A stretch of 64,000 bases of DNA, from the NCBI RefSeq assembly GCF_001280425.1, contig NZ_LIUF01000003.1, forward strand, positions 1 through 64,000. Direction: 5' to 3'. The notes under the pieces are model-generated. The model was given only the letters and a program-made list of their open reading frames with translations. It was not told the DNA's origin and made no database searches. The translations under genes were made by a program, and so were the position numbers. The stretch is from Haloarcula rubripromontorii (lineage in GTDB: Archaea; Halobacteriota; Halobacteria; Halobacteriales; Haloarculaceae). Below, piece by piece: positions 1-8,695 of this stretch (within the stretch, counting starts at the first letter, position 1; every line of letters starts with the position of its first letter).

Positions 1-1
1 G

Positions 2-250
2 GTGAGTCGTGAGTTGTTGGATCTGGTCACTGAGCAGGCCGACGATGAGATCGTGTTTCCGCCGGAACGCTGGGCGGCGACCTTCCGGTCGCACGCCCAG
101 CTCATCCTTCACGAACTCGGTGAGTACCTCGGTTACTCGCCACCGCCGTTGTTGGAGCGGCTAATCGAAGATGCCCAGAAAATCCACCAACAACGACCGA
201 TCTTACAAGAGACGCTCGCTACCGCTACACAACCGAGGTGTGAGTCTTAG
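2..250 (+). CDS. Hypothetical protein, possibly truncated at the window edge
   Basis: An open frame runs from a GTG at base 2 to a TAG. It encodes up to 82 residues with an amphipathic, moderately acidic composition, a Leu/His/Glu-rich central helix and a Pro-Pro turn. Because it begins at the first possible codon of the window, it may be the 3' end of a longer gene. I recognise no domain. The next gene starts about 100 bases downstream, and nothing ties this protein to the glycan genes that follow. It could be the tail of a mobile-element protein, but I see no transposase motif. Confidence 0.4.
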   Translation: MSRELLDLVTEQADDEIVFPPERWAATFRSHAQLILHELGEYLGYSPPPLLERLIEDAQKIHQQRPILQETLATATQPRCES

Positions 251-365
251 CTAAAGACGAATACTTCATGAAAACAGGTGTTGGACTCAGGTTGGAGGGT
301 GCTGATCGTGATGCTGTCTCTTAGAACCGTACAGACTATTACAGTCAGTGGTTAATCACGAGAAA

Positions 366-2066
366 ATGCCCTCTAGTCCGTGGAACAGAATCGGCAAGTC
401 GGCCCGACGTGAGCCGTTCGTGCCACTCATTGCGATTGCTGCGCTCCTGCTGATGGCCTTTGGCACCTGGCGACTCCGGCCACATCTGACGTTTCCGGAT
501 GAAACCGGTGCTATAGAACTCGCTCTCAGGATGGGATACGAGCAGAACCCGTTCATAGACAACTTTCGGAAGGGTGGGAATCTCCACCTCTACCTTTTAG
601 CGCTCTCTTTTGTCCCGGTGACGCTATACTGGCTCGCAACCGGTCAACTAGGCGACATCATGTCTGGCGCGGCTACCGTCGGGAGTTCACCAAGTTGGGG
701 CGTGTCCCCGGACCTCCTTACGGCCTTTTACGATGTGCTGTTCGCCGGTCGCCTAGTATCCGTCGTGTTCGGTGTCGGAACTGTGGTAGTCCTTTATTAT
801 CTCGGCCAGGAGCTACTGGACCGGCGTGCCGGAATCCTCGCATCAACGTTTTTGACGTTCACTGTCGGATACGTTCACACCGCCCATTACGCGACTGAAG
901 ATGTCCCGATGACGTTTTTCCTCATGCTCGGGTTCCTGCTAACGGTTCGTGCGTTTCATTCAAGCGACACCAGAACACTGTTGATCGCTGCACTGGTGGC
1001 TGGGTTAGCAGCATCGACAAAGGCGACTGCCGGCCTCCTTGTTCTCCCTATCGCTGTTGTGATCATTGAACGCCACTGGGACGAATCTGGGAGCATTGCC
1101 GAATTCATCGTGGCAGCGTGGAAATACCCAACGCTAACGGTCCTTGGATATGTTACCACAACCCCCTCAATCTTCTTCCATCCAGTTTCGTGGGCCGACG
1201 AAATCTCCCGGTACGTCGTTCGTAGCACGAGCGAATCAGTATCGTATAACTGGTCGGATCCCGGATGGCTCATCCAGCTCGCGCACCTCGCCGAAGGGCA
1301 AGGGATTGTGCTGTTCCTGTTCTCAATACTGTCTGTGCTGCTCGTCGTCGCTTTCCTTCTGCGAGGCACTCTCGACGGTGCACTCTGGCTATTGCTCCTC
1401 TATGCTGCCCCGTACTTCGCAGTCATTATTCAGGGAAACATGACACAGTTCCCCCGGGTGATGCCACTGTTCCCGATCCTCGCAGTTCTCGCTGGCGTTG
1501 CCGGCTCCGAGCTAACCCAATCTACTCGTTCCGTCCGAGTTGTTGGAATTGTCCTTCTCACGCTCGCTGTTGTCTTTTCAGGTGTCCATACCGCTGCCGG
1601 TGTCGCTGATATCAGCCAGTCGCGGCAGGAAGCGACCGAATGGACGCACGCGAACTTAGATGGTTCCGATTCTGTTGACGTGTATTCTCAGCGGGTGTAC
1701 CTCCCAGAGTTCCCGGAAGAGGCGACGGTAAATCGTTACGTCATTCATTCGACGTTCCCTCGCGAAGAGTGGCAGCCAGGGCTTGAACGACTGGACTGTA
1801 ACGCGCCCGAATACGTCGTACTCTCCAGTTACCACTACTTCCGGTTTTTTAAAGATCCGTCCGTGTACCCGGATGTGACTGAACGCATGTCGGCGCTATT
1901 CGCCGAAGAGGACTACGAAATTGTTCGAACCTTCGGTCCACCAGTTGACACCGAGCTCAGCGCGGAGCGGAAATTCAGAGACAGTACCCGACTCTCGTCG
2001 TTCCCCGAGGATGGGAACCCGACTATCGTTGTGCTGAAACGGATAGACGATGAACCGACCTGCTGA
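366..2066 (+). CDS. GT39-like membrane glycosyltransferase
   Basis: This is a polytopic membrane protein of the GT-C/GT39 (dolichyl-phosphate-mannose mannosyltransferase-like) type. It would transfer a sugar from a polyprenyl-phosphate donor on the outer face of the membrane. A first hydrophobic helix near residue 20 is followed by an external loop with an acidic pair (PDETGAIELA), as expected for the catalytic Asp/Glu of GT-C enzymes. A second acidic loop (ATEDVPM) lies near residue 185. About ten more hydrophobic segments follow, then a soluble C-terminal region of about 140 residues ending in a Cys. An in-frame GTG at 348 would add six residues; I prefer the ATG at 366. It heads a run of glycan genes (two GT4 enzymes, a flippase, sulfatase-like enzymes), so surface polysaccharide or N-glycan assembly is the likely role. 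Donor and acceptor are unknown. Confidence 0.7.
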   Translation: MPSSPWNRIGKSARREPFVPLIAIAALLLMAFGTWRLRPHLTFPDETGAIELALRMGYEQNPFIDNFRKGGNLHLYLLALSFVPVTLYWLATGQLGDIMSGAATVGSSPSWGVSPDLLTAFYDVLFAGRLVSVVFGVGTVVVLYYLGQELLDRRAGILASTFLTFTVGYVHTAHYATEDVPMTFFLMLGFLLTVRAFHSSDTRTLLIAALVAGLAASTKATAGLLVLPIAVVIIERHWDESGSIAEFIVAAWKYPTLTVLGYVTTTPSIFFHPVSWADEISRYVVRSTSESVSYNWSDPGWLIQLAHLAEGQGIVLFLFSILSVLLVVAFLLRGTLDGALWLLLLYAAPYFAVIIQGNMTQFPRVMPLFPILAVLAGVAGSELTQSTRSVRVVGIVLLTLAVVFSGVHTAAGVADISQSRQEATEWTHANLDGSDSVDVYSQRVYLPEFPEEATVNRYVIHSTFPREEWQPGLERLDCNAPEYVVLSSYHYFRFFKDPSVYPDVTERMSALFAEEDYEIVRTFGPPVDTELSAERKFRDSTRLSSFPEDGNPTIVVLKRIDDEPTC

Positions 2067-2161
2067 TAACAACTATATGGAAAACCACTCGCCACGCACT
2101 GCCTGCTCGGACTACACACCCAGTATGATAGCAAGCGAGTCGCCCGAGGTACCGAGCGAGG

Positions 2162-3310
2162 GTGACATCTGTGACTGACGAACCACTCCCGAGTGTCTGT
2201 GTCGTCACTCATCCCCTTGCTGCCGCTGGCGAAAACGCCACGCGAAGCCTGCTTGATATCCTGTCGGCTGTGACATCGGTCGCGCTCGTGACGGCTGACC
2301 TGCCGGCTGATTCTGAGATTCGTGACCGGCACGAACTAATCGAACTCACGCAAAAAGGCACGGGTGACTCCGCCGTCACCGCTGCAGTCCGGTTCCTGCT
2401 GAATCAACTCCGGATGTGCCGCGTCATAGCTGCCCGTGACGAAGACGTAGTCCTGTTTTTTGGGGCAACGTCGTACCTGTTACCCATCATTGTGGCTCGG
2501 TTGCTCGGCAAGACGGCTCTCGTTGAACCCCGAGGCGACGTACCGCTAACGCTCCGACTGAACTGGGAACAGCAGTTGCCCGACTGGGTGGCCGCCGGGC
2601 TCGCTTACACGGTGCGTACGCTGGAACGGGCTGGCTTCGCCGCGGCTCACGGCATCATAACGTATACACCGGAGATGGCTCGTCAACTGGATCTGCATCC
2701 GGAATCCCCGAACGTCTATCCGACGGGAGCGCGCTACGTCCGGACGGACGAATTTCGCGTCCAGCGAGCTTACACCGACCGTGGCCGCATCGTGGGATTC
2801 CTCGGGCGGCTCGACGAGGAAAAGAACATCCGTGAACTCGCTACTGTCGCCGCCAGACTACCCGACGACGTGACCTTCAGATTCATTGGCGACGGAGACC
2901 TCCGGTCATGGCTGTCATCTGAACTCGCGGCAGAAATCGAACGCGGAGCAGTCGAGCTCACCGGCTGGGTGGATCACGACGACGTGCCGGACCAACTAAA
3001 TGACCTCTCTCTGCTCGTGTTACCGTCACAACCGACTGAAGGACTTCCGACAACGATTCTGGAAGCCTTAGCCTGTGGGACACCAGTACTGGCCTCGCCG
3101 GTTTCGGGCGTCCCGGATGTCGTCCGCGAGGGCGAAACCGGCTTCTTGCTCGATTCACGGGAGGCGGCTGTCCTTCACGAGACGATACTCAATATCCTCG
3201 AGCGGGATGGATTGGACAGGATCAGCGAGAACGGACGCGACCTGATCGAGTCCCAGTATAGTTTCGAAGCGGCCTGTGAGCGGTACAGATCGATACTCAA
3301 CCGACTGTAG
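2162..3310 (+). CDS. Glycosyltransferase, GT4 family
   Basis: This is a cytoplasmic GT-B fold glycosyltransferase of about 380 residues, normal for GT4. The C-terminal half opens with the donor-domain signature GFLGRLDEEKNI. It also carries the E-x7-E type nucleotide-sugar binding motif (EGLPTTILEALACGTPVL), followed by SPVSGVPDVV. The N-terminal half is a less conserved acceptor domain. The start is a GTG preceded by GAGGG; another GTG three codons downstream (2171) is equally possible. It sits between the GT39-like enzyme and the flippase on the same strand, consistent with building a lipid-linked oligosaccharide. The sugar specificity cannot be read from the sequence. Confidence 0.82.
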   Translation: MTSVTDEPLPSVCVVTHPLAAAGENATRSLLDILSAVTSVALVTADLPADSEIRDRHELIELTQKGTGDSAVTAAVRFLLNQLRMCRVIAARDEDVVLFFGATSYLLPIIVARLLGKTALVEPRGDVPLTLRLNWEQQLPDWVAAGLAYTVRTLERAGFAAAHGIITYTPEMARQLDLHPESPNVYPTGARYVRTDEFRVQRAYTDRGRIVGFLGRLDEEKNIRELATVAARLPDDVTFRFIGDGDLRSWLSSELAAEIERGAVELTGWVDHDDVPDQLNDLSLLVLPSQPTEGLPTTILEALACGTPVLASPVSGVPDVVREGETGFLLDSREAAVLHETILNILERDGLDRISENGRDLIESQYSFEAACERYRSILNRL

Positions 3311-3467
3311 CTGTGGCATCTATCGACATTTTGCTAACCGGCCCGAACCCTGTAGCTTTACAAAGTCTGATTCTGCTCGTTACTTTGGCATGCGCCGATT
3401 CACTAACGCGATTACAGAGACATCAACAAACTCTAATAACGTCTTGTGTATCACCTGATGTATACAG

Positions 3468-4904
3468 ATGCGAATCGGGCAAACATCGTTCATCTCTTTC
3501 GTTTCGAAGGGTCTCTCTTCTGCGGCTGGCTTTATTGCCACAATCTTGTTTGCACGGCTACTCGGTGCCGAAATTCTCGGAAAGTACTACCTCTTGCTCT
3601 CAATTGTTGCGTGGCTCTCACTTCTCGGTTCAATCGGAATCGGCAGTGCGATTACGAAACGAGTCAGCGAGGGAACGGATACCGGGGAGTACAAGCTTGC
3701 AGGAGGGCTTACGATTGCAGTTATCGGTGGGATAATCATTGTCGGTCTGTTGCTCTTTCAGGAAATTATCACCAGCAACTTCGAGGTTGACCGTATCGGG
3801 TTCGTGATCATCCTCCTCGCTGTCGGATTGCTCGGGTCGTACGTTGACGCGATGCTCAACGGGGCTCACATGGTCCACGTCGCGGCGGTACTCAAGGTTG
3901 CGCGAAGAATTGCCAGAACGGTCCTACAAGTCGGTGGTGTGCTTCTCAGCTTCGGATTGACTGCACTCGTAATGGGATATGCGCTGGGTGGCCTCGTCCT
4001 CGTGGTCGCCGGGCTCTACGTTCTCGGTGGTCCGTACCACCTGCCACAAAAAGAGCACTTCGAACGACTCGTTGATTACGCGAAGTACGCCTGGATGGGA
4101 CGGCTCGAAGGAAAAACATTCCAGCAAGCCGACGTTATCATCCTCGGACTGTTCGTTCCGAGTTCGCTCGTCGGGGTCTACGGTATTACTTGGAACATTG
4201 CGAACTTCCTCATCATCTTCAGCACGTCTATCAGTGGCGCGCTGTTCCCAGAATTAAGTAAGCTGTCGGCAGACGACCGGGATCAACAGATCGCGTCTCT
4301 CATTGAGGACGCGCTATCCTACACCGGATTAGTAACCATACCCGGCCTTGTCGGGGGGCTACTGCTGTCCGACCGCATTCTTCGGATCTACGGTGATGAG
4401 TTCGTACAGGGAGCAGGGGTCCTTGGACTACTTATTCTCTCAGTGCTGTTCTACGGGTATCAAAAGCAGTTCACGAACGCACTTGGGGGGATTGATCAAC
4501 CGAAGGCTGCGTTCAAAGTAAATGGGGTACTGATCGCCTCGAACATGGCGCTAAACGCGGTCTTGGTCTACTCCATTGGTATGACTGGGGCTGCGCTGGC
4601 GTCTGCGACATCCTCGTTACTGAGCCTGATCAGCGGTTACTACATCCTTTGCAGACATATCGATTTCAGCGTTCCCGTCGCCGAGATCTCACGGCAAATT
4701 GGTGCAACAGTGGCGATGGGTGCACTCGTCACCGTCCTCAGCGGTGCGCTGGCACAGGCGAACGAACCGCTTCCCAACGAGATCGCTACGACCGCACTTC
4801 TCATCCTTGGGGCGGCCACCTATTTCGCAGTGTTAGTGTCCATCTCGTCTCAGTTCCGGACTGTCGTTCTCGATAACGTCCCGCAAGTTGCCTTACTGCG
4901 ATAA
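3468..4904 (+). CDS. Polysaccharide/oligosaccharide flippase (Wzx/MOP superfamily)
   Basis: This 478-residue protein is almost entirely hydrophobic, with roughly 12-14 membrane segments. It starts with the typical MOP-superfamily opening: Gln-Thr-Ser-Phe, then a long helix containing FARLLGAEILGKYY. Such proteins flip lipid-linked oligosaccharides across the membrane. The middle contains a loop with a GGIDQPKAAFKVN motif common to archaeal and bacterial polysaccharide exporters of the RfbX/Wzx kind. It lies directly after the GT4 gene and is convergent with the sulfatase-like gene ending at 4916. Its cargo is presumably the glycan made by the flanking transferases. Confidence 0.82.
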   Translation: MRIGQTSFISFVSKGLSSAAGFIATILFARLLGAEILGKYYLLLSIVAWLSLLGSIGIGSAITKRVSEGTDTGEYKLAGGLTIAVIGGIIIVGLLLFQEIITSNFEVDRIGFVIILLAVGLLGSYVDAMLNGAHMVHVAAVLKVARRIARTVLQVGGVLLSFGLTALVMGYALGGLVLVVAGLYVLGGPYHLPQKEHFERLVDYAKYAWMGRLEGKTFQQADVIILGLFVPSSLVGVYGITWNIANFLIIFSTSISGALFPELSKLSADDRDQQIASLIEDALSYTGLVTIPGLVGGLLLSDRILRIYGDEFVQGAGVLGLLILSVLFYGYQKQFTNALGGIDQPKAAFKVNGVLIASNMALNAVLVYSIGMTGAALASATSSLLSLISGYYILCRHIDFSVPVAEISRQIGATVAMGALVTVLSGALAQANEPLPNEIATTALLILGAATYFAVLVSISSQFRTVVLDNVPQVALLR

Positions 4905-4915
4905 CTGGAGGCCGA

Positions 4916-6340
4916 TTACCGGAGGTATCCCAACTCTTCTAGCTGCTGCTCGACATCGTCGTCAAGTGCCTGTTCGCCGGCCTGACCCTTCCGAACGCCC
5001 TTGTCTTCGAAGCTATTGTAGACGGTCCCGAGAGACGATTCCTCGTCGTCTTGCGGATAGGACACCTGAGCGTCCTCTATCAGAATCGTTCGCGCGGTGG
5101 ATCCGTGGTTGGCGTCTTTTCTCACGGCGTCCCCAGCCTGTCGATAGACTGCTCGCCACGGACCGGCGTACCTCGATCTGTCCTGACACGACGCCGGTAG
5201 CACTCGTTCCGGCTGTTCGAGACGATACGTCATAGCGATTGCATGGTCGTCTACAGCAAACGAACTGTGCTCGCCGATCACTTCATCCCTGACAACATCG
5301 GGGAACCGAGTAAGGCTCGCGATCCGATTTTCGACGACGCTATCAGACTCGCCTGGACGCCTGACGACCAGCGGCACATGCGTCTGTACCTCGCTGATTC
5401 CCCAGCTGTGATCTGCAACTTGTACACTGGGGTCGATTCGACTTCGTTCACCGAACCCTTCGCCGTGATCGCTTGTAATAACTAACAGCGTGTCATCTAG
5501 GTCGCCTCGCTTATTGAGTGCCGCGATGAGATACTCCATCGCAGCATCGAGTTGCCTGATACACCCGTCGTAGAGGCTCTCGACTGCTCGGAGCTTCCAC
5601 CAGTCGTCATTTGTCACGATCTCTCGTGACGGCGGGGCTGACAGGGAATCGTGGAGGGCTTGTAGCTCGCTACCACCCCATTGGTCGTATTCCGGCATCG
5701 GTTCGTACGGGTAATGAGCGTCCATCAGGTTAAGACACGCCGCCCACGGACCGCTCCGCGACCCTGACCAGTTTAGAAATGAATCGATGTATTCTGTGGC
5801 CGATTCGTCTTCGGTATCGGTGCCGCCGTCGTAGTACTGGAAATACAGCCCGTTGATCACCGACCGCAGTGGCGCATCATTGTTGAAACACCGGATGAGG
5901 TACTCACGGTTCGTCTGATGACCTTCGATATCCGAGGGCGTGATTCCGGCTTCGAAGTAGCGGTGTCCGGGATCCTGCCGCGGCCCGTCGACAGTCTGGA
6001 ATGGTTCGGTCAGATTCGAAGACACGCCGACCACCACGTTCGGTGTGAAGATTCCCGTTTCGTAATCATAGTCCTCCGCGAGTTCGTGCCATATCGTGCT
6101 TTCGGGGTCCAGTTCTGATTCGTGCTTTGTCACGCCATGCTCGGGGACGTGATAGCCAGTAAAGATGCTCGCGTGGCTTGCGACGCTGTGAATGCTCGGC
6201 GCGCGCGCCTGTTCGTACACCTCAGATTCGTCAGCAAACCGTTCGAGAAACGGCGTTGTCCGAGTACCATACCCATAGAGACTCAAATTTCTCGCCCGGA
6301 CGCTATCGAGAATGACGAGGAGAACGTTCGGCGAATCCAT
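4916..6340 (-). CDS. Sulfatase-like hydrolase (alkaline phosphatase superfamily)
   Basis: This is a 474-residue enzyme of the alkaline-phosphatase superfamily. The N-terminal metal motif is NVLLVILDSVRARNLSLYGY, with the metal Asp. The nucleophile region reads SVASHASIFTG: Ser occupies the position of the formylglycine Cys/Ser and His replaces the usual Arg. A second metal-binding segment (VITSDHGEGFGE) and a late His (VADHSWG) follow. The C-terminus ends in LEELGYLR, the LxxLGY tail common in sulfatases. I start the gene at the ATG ending at 6340 because the superfamily core begins there; about 20 upstream in-frame residues do not look like protein. It is on the opposite strand to its neighbours and closely related in layout to the gene at 8696. 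A hydrolase or transferase acting on sulfate or phosphate esters of the glycan is inferred. Confidence 0.75.
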   Translation of the reverse strand: MDSPNVLLVILDSVRARNLSLYGYGTRTTPFLERFADESEVYEQARAPSIHSVASHASIFTGYHVPEHGVTKHESELDPESTIWHELAEDYDYETGIFTPNVVVGVSSNLTEPFQTVDGPRQDPGHRYFEAGITPSDIEGHQTNREYLIRCFNNDAPLRSVINGLYFQYYDGGTDTEDESATEYIDSFLNWSGSRSGPWAACLNLMDAHYPYEPMPEYDQWGGSELQALHDSLSAPPSREIVTNDDWWKLRAVESLYDGCIRQLDAAMEYLIAALNKRGDLDDTLLVITSDHGEGFGERSRIDPSVQVADHSWGISEVQTHVPLVVRRPGESDSVVENRIASLTRFPDVVRDEVIGEHSSFAVDDHAIAMTYRLEQPERVLPASCQDRSRYAGPWRAVYRQAGDAVRKDANHGSTARTILIEDAQVSYPQDDEESSLGTVYNSFEDKGVRKGQAGEQALDDDVEQQLEELGYLR

Positions 6341-6433
6341 TGTGTTGAGTGACTGGAGTCGCAATAATATGTCTTTCGTGAAGTACAGCCTCCAAGTCAC
6401 TGAGTGAAATTAATGGCAAAACGCCAGACATAA

Positions 6434-6444
6434 CGGTTAAATCC
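6434..6444 (+). promoter_or_regulatory. Probable TATA box of the GT4 gene at 6466
   Basis: The AT-rich core GGTTAAATCC is centred about 27 bases before the ATG at 6466. This is the spacing expected for a leaderless haloarchaeal transcript. The divergent sulfatase-like gene starts about 100 bases away. Confidence 0.35.
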
Positions 6445-6465
6445 TCCACTGCTCCATCACCACTC

Positions 6466-7647
6466 ATGCCGCGGGTTCTCGTCGGGCCGACAAAGGCGGA
6501 TATGTCTAACGACGAATACGGGAAGAGCTACAATCTATTGAATAACCTCCACGACAAGGATTTCATCGTCGATACATACACACAGACGGTTTCCGACCGG
6601 CTCGACCCACAAAACGTCACTGTGTATCCGCTCGGTGGCTCCAACCGGATCGCGTACTACGCGAAATTATACTGGACACTCTTGAAGGAGCTACGTAACG
6701 GTCCCGTTGACATATATCATCACATGAACCTCAGCTATCGGTGGTTCAATCCTCTACTGGTTTCGGGCCTCCAGAGGGACATCCCGGTCGTCATCGGACC
6801 CTGTCAGGCTGGACACGCAATTATGGCCGAAGAGTTCAATCGAATGATCTCCTCTTGGGTCGGGTCCGAACTGCCGCGTCCGCTGACAGACCCGCTACAC
6901 GGGGCTGTCGATGCAACGCGAGACGTGGTCTTGGACCCACCTCGGATGGACTTATTCAAACGGACACTCAAGGCCGCTGATCGGGTTGTTGTCGTCCATG
7001 AAGAGGCTCGAGAAGTGTACGCCGATTTTGTCGACGAGTCGAAACTCCGGACGATACCGCTCGGTGTTGACCCGGACTTTTTCAACTACAGTCAACCCGC
7101 GGACTCCAAGGAACTCGTGGCTATTGGTAGCCTTAGGGAACGGAAGGGCTACGACATCCTGTTCGAGGCACTTGACAGAATCAGACAGGAGTATCCGGAT
7201 GTCCATCTGAACGTCTTCGGCGATGGGCCACTGGAAGACGACCTACACGAGCAGGTCAAGCGCCTCGATCTGGAGCGAAACGTCACGTTCCACGGGTACG
7301 TTGACCAGTCTATCGTCCGAGAGCACCTCTCGCGGGCACGTGTCTTCATCCACCCATCGAGATCAGAGAGTTTCTCTCTCGTCCGTTTAGAAGCGATGTC
7401 GACCGGCTGTCCGGTGGTCGTCACCGATATCTCCGGGGCGCGCGAGATGGTCCGTGACGGGGAGGAAGGCTTTGTCGTTCCGATAGAATCGCCAGGACCG
7501 ATCGCCGATGCCGTCACGACCCTGCTTTCTGATTACGAACTCACAAGACAGGTATCCAGACAGGCGCGGGATCGTATCGAGGAGAAATACGATTGGCGGA
7601 AAATCGCGGCGGAGTATCTCGAGGTGTACCGTTCGCTGTCTGGTTAA
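6466..7647 (+). CDS. Glycosyltransferase, GT4 family
   Basis: This 393-residue GT-B glycosyltransferase has an N-terminal acceptor domain with a Gly-Pro-Cys loop (VVIGPCQAGHA). The donor domain starts at VAIGSLRERKGYD and carries the GT4 E-x7-E motif in SESFSLVRLEAMSTGC, followed by DISGAREMV. The family adds sugars from nucleotide-sugar donors on the cytoplasmic face. The ATG lies about 27 bases after a TATA-like element, arguing for its own leaderless promoter. The next gene (7716) follows on the same strand, so glycan assembly and the phosphatase-like enzymes may be co-transcribed. Confidence 0.82.
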   Translation: MPRVLVGPTKADMSNDEYGKSYNLLNNLHDKDFIVDTYTQTVSDRLDPQNVTVYPLGGSNRIAYYAKLYWTLLKELRNGPVDIYHHMNLSYRWFNPLLVSGLQRDIPVVIGPCQAGHAIMAEEFNRMISSWVGSELPRPLTDPLHGAVDATRDVVLDPPRMDLFKRTLKAADRVVVVHEEAREVYADFVDESKLRTIPLGVDPDFFNYSQPADSKELVAIGSLRERKGYDILFEALDRIRQEYPDVHLNVFGDGPLEDDLHEQVKRLDLERNVTFHGYVDQSIVREHLSRARVFIHPSRSESFSLVRLEAMSTGCPVVVTDISGAREMVRDGEEGFVVPIESPGPIADAVTTLLSDYELTRQVSRQARDRIEEKYDWRKIAAEYLEVYRSLSG

Positions 7648-7715
7648 GGCCGTACCGCCGTCTATCGTCTGCACCGAAAGGTCTTAATCCATCGACTGAG
7701 ACGTTCGGAATAGAT

Positions 7716-8693
7716 ATGGTCCTCGTAGTGCTGGGTATCGATGCACTCGACCCGGAGCTAGTAGATTCGACGGCACATCCGAACTTGACGCTTGCCGACC
7801 ACCACGCCATCGAGACGATCAGGAGTGTCGAAGGTGGCCCCAGCACCCACGAACTCTGGCCAACGATTATTACGGGACTTAGGCCTCCGGAACATGGTAT
7901 CACGCTTGACGATGGTGTCGCTTGGGAGAACCCTATCCTCCGATTCGGTAGTGCAGCTGCTGACTACCTTCTCCCGTCGGAGCTACAGACGCGTCTCGGC
8001 GCCTGGCTACTGAACAATACCGAACAGGACGCGTTCCGGATCCCGGCAACCTACTACGAGGAGAACGATCTGACGACGGTGTTCGACGGACGGGAGGCGG
8101 CACCAATCGGCATCCCCAACTATGTGATCGACCCGGGCACAGAGGACCGCGAACACAGCCTCCGGCGGAACCTCGGCGATCTCTTCGAGCGTGATCTCGA
8201 AGCGAAAGGCGGTCACTCGTCGACGGATCCGGCGCTTTTTTACGAACAGTGCCTCGAAATGTCGATGGTTCGCCTTGTTCGCGCACGACGGGCGCTCAGA
8301 GGAGGACGACACGAACTGGTGTTTGCATACACGAGTGGACTTGACCTCATTGGCCACGTCGCGTACGAGCAGCCCTCACTGCAGAACCGTGCCTACGAGG
8401 AAATAGACGAGTTCGTCGGTGAGGTTCGTGACGACCTTGGAGACAACGACGAGCTGTTGCTCGTCAGCGATCACGGCCTGCAGGACGGCGTCCACACCGA
8501 CAAGGCGATGATTGCGGGGACCGACCCAGCCATGGTCGACGCAATCAAGAGCGTCGTCGATGTCCGGGCGGCTATCGAAGCCGAACTTGATGAGACGGAC
8601 CACACGTCGACGCCGCAGGTGACGGCGTCAGAAGACGCCGATCGGTCGGGCGCAGAAGTCAAAGAGCACCTCGAAGACCTCGGGTATATGTAA
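7716..8693 (+). CDS. Alkaline-phosphatase-superfamily phosphodiesterase-like protein
   Basis: This 325-residue protein opens with the superfamily metal motif (MVLVVLGIDALDPELV). It has a Thr-containing nucleophile loop (HELWPTIITGLRPPEHG) resembling type I phosphodiesterase/nucleotide pyrophosphatases. A second metal site (LLVSDHGLQDGVHT) follows. The C-terminus is HLEDLGYM, the same LxxLGY tail as the two sulfatase-like enzymes beside it. A longer reading frame exists upstream but overlaps the end of the GT4 gene with non-protein-like sequence, so I use the ATG at 7716. The following gene starts two bases after the stop, so the two are co-transcribed. A phospho- or nucleotide-ester hydrolase linked to glycan synthesis is inferred; the substrate is unknown. 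Confidence 0.7.
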   Translation: MVLVVLGIDALDPELVDSTAHPNLTLADHHAIETIRSVEGGPSTHELWPTIITGLRPPEHGITLDDGVAWENPILRFGSAAADYLLPSELQTRLGAWLLNNTEQDAFRIPATYYEENDLTTVFDGREAAPIGIPNYVIDPGTEDREHSLRRNLGDLFERDLEAKGGHSSTDPALFYEQCLEMSMVRLVRARRALRGGRHELVFAYTSGLDLIGHVAYEQPSLQNRAYEEIDEFVGEVRDDLGDNDELLLVSDHGLQDGVHTDKAMIAGTDPAMVDAIKSVVDVRAAIEAELDETDHTSTPQVTASEDADRSGAEVKEHLEDLGYM

Positions 8694-8695
8694 CC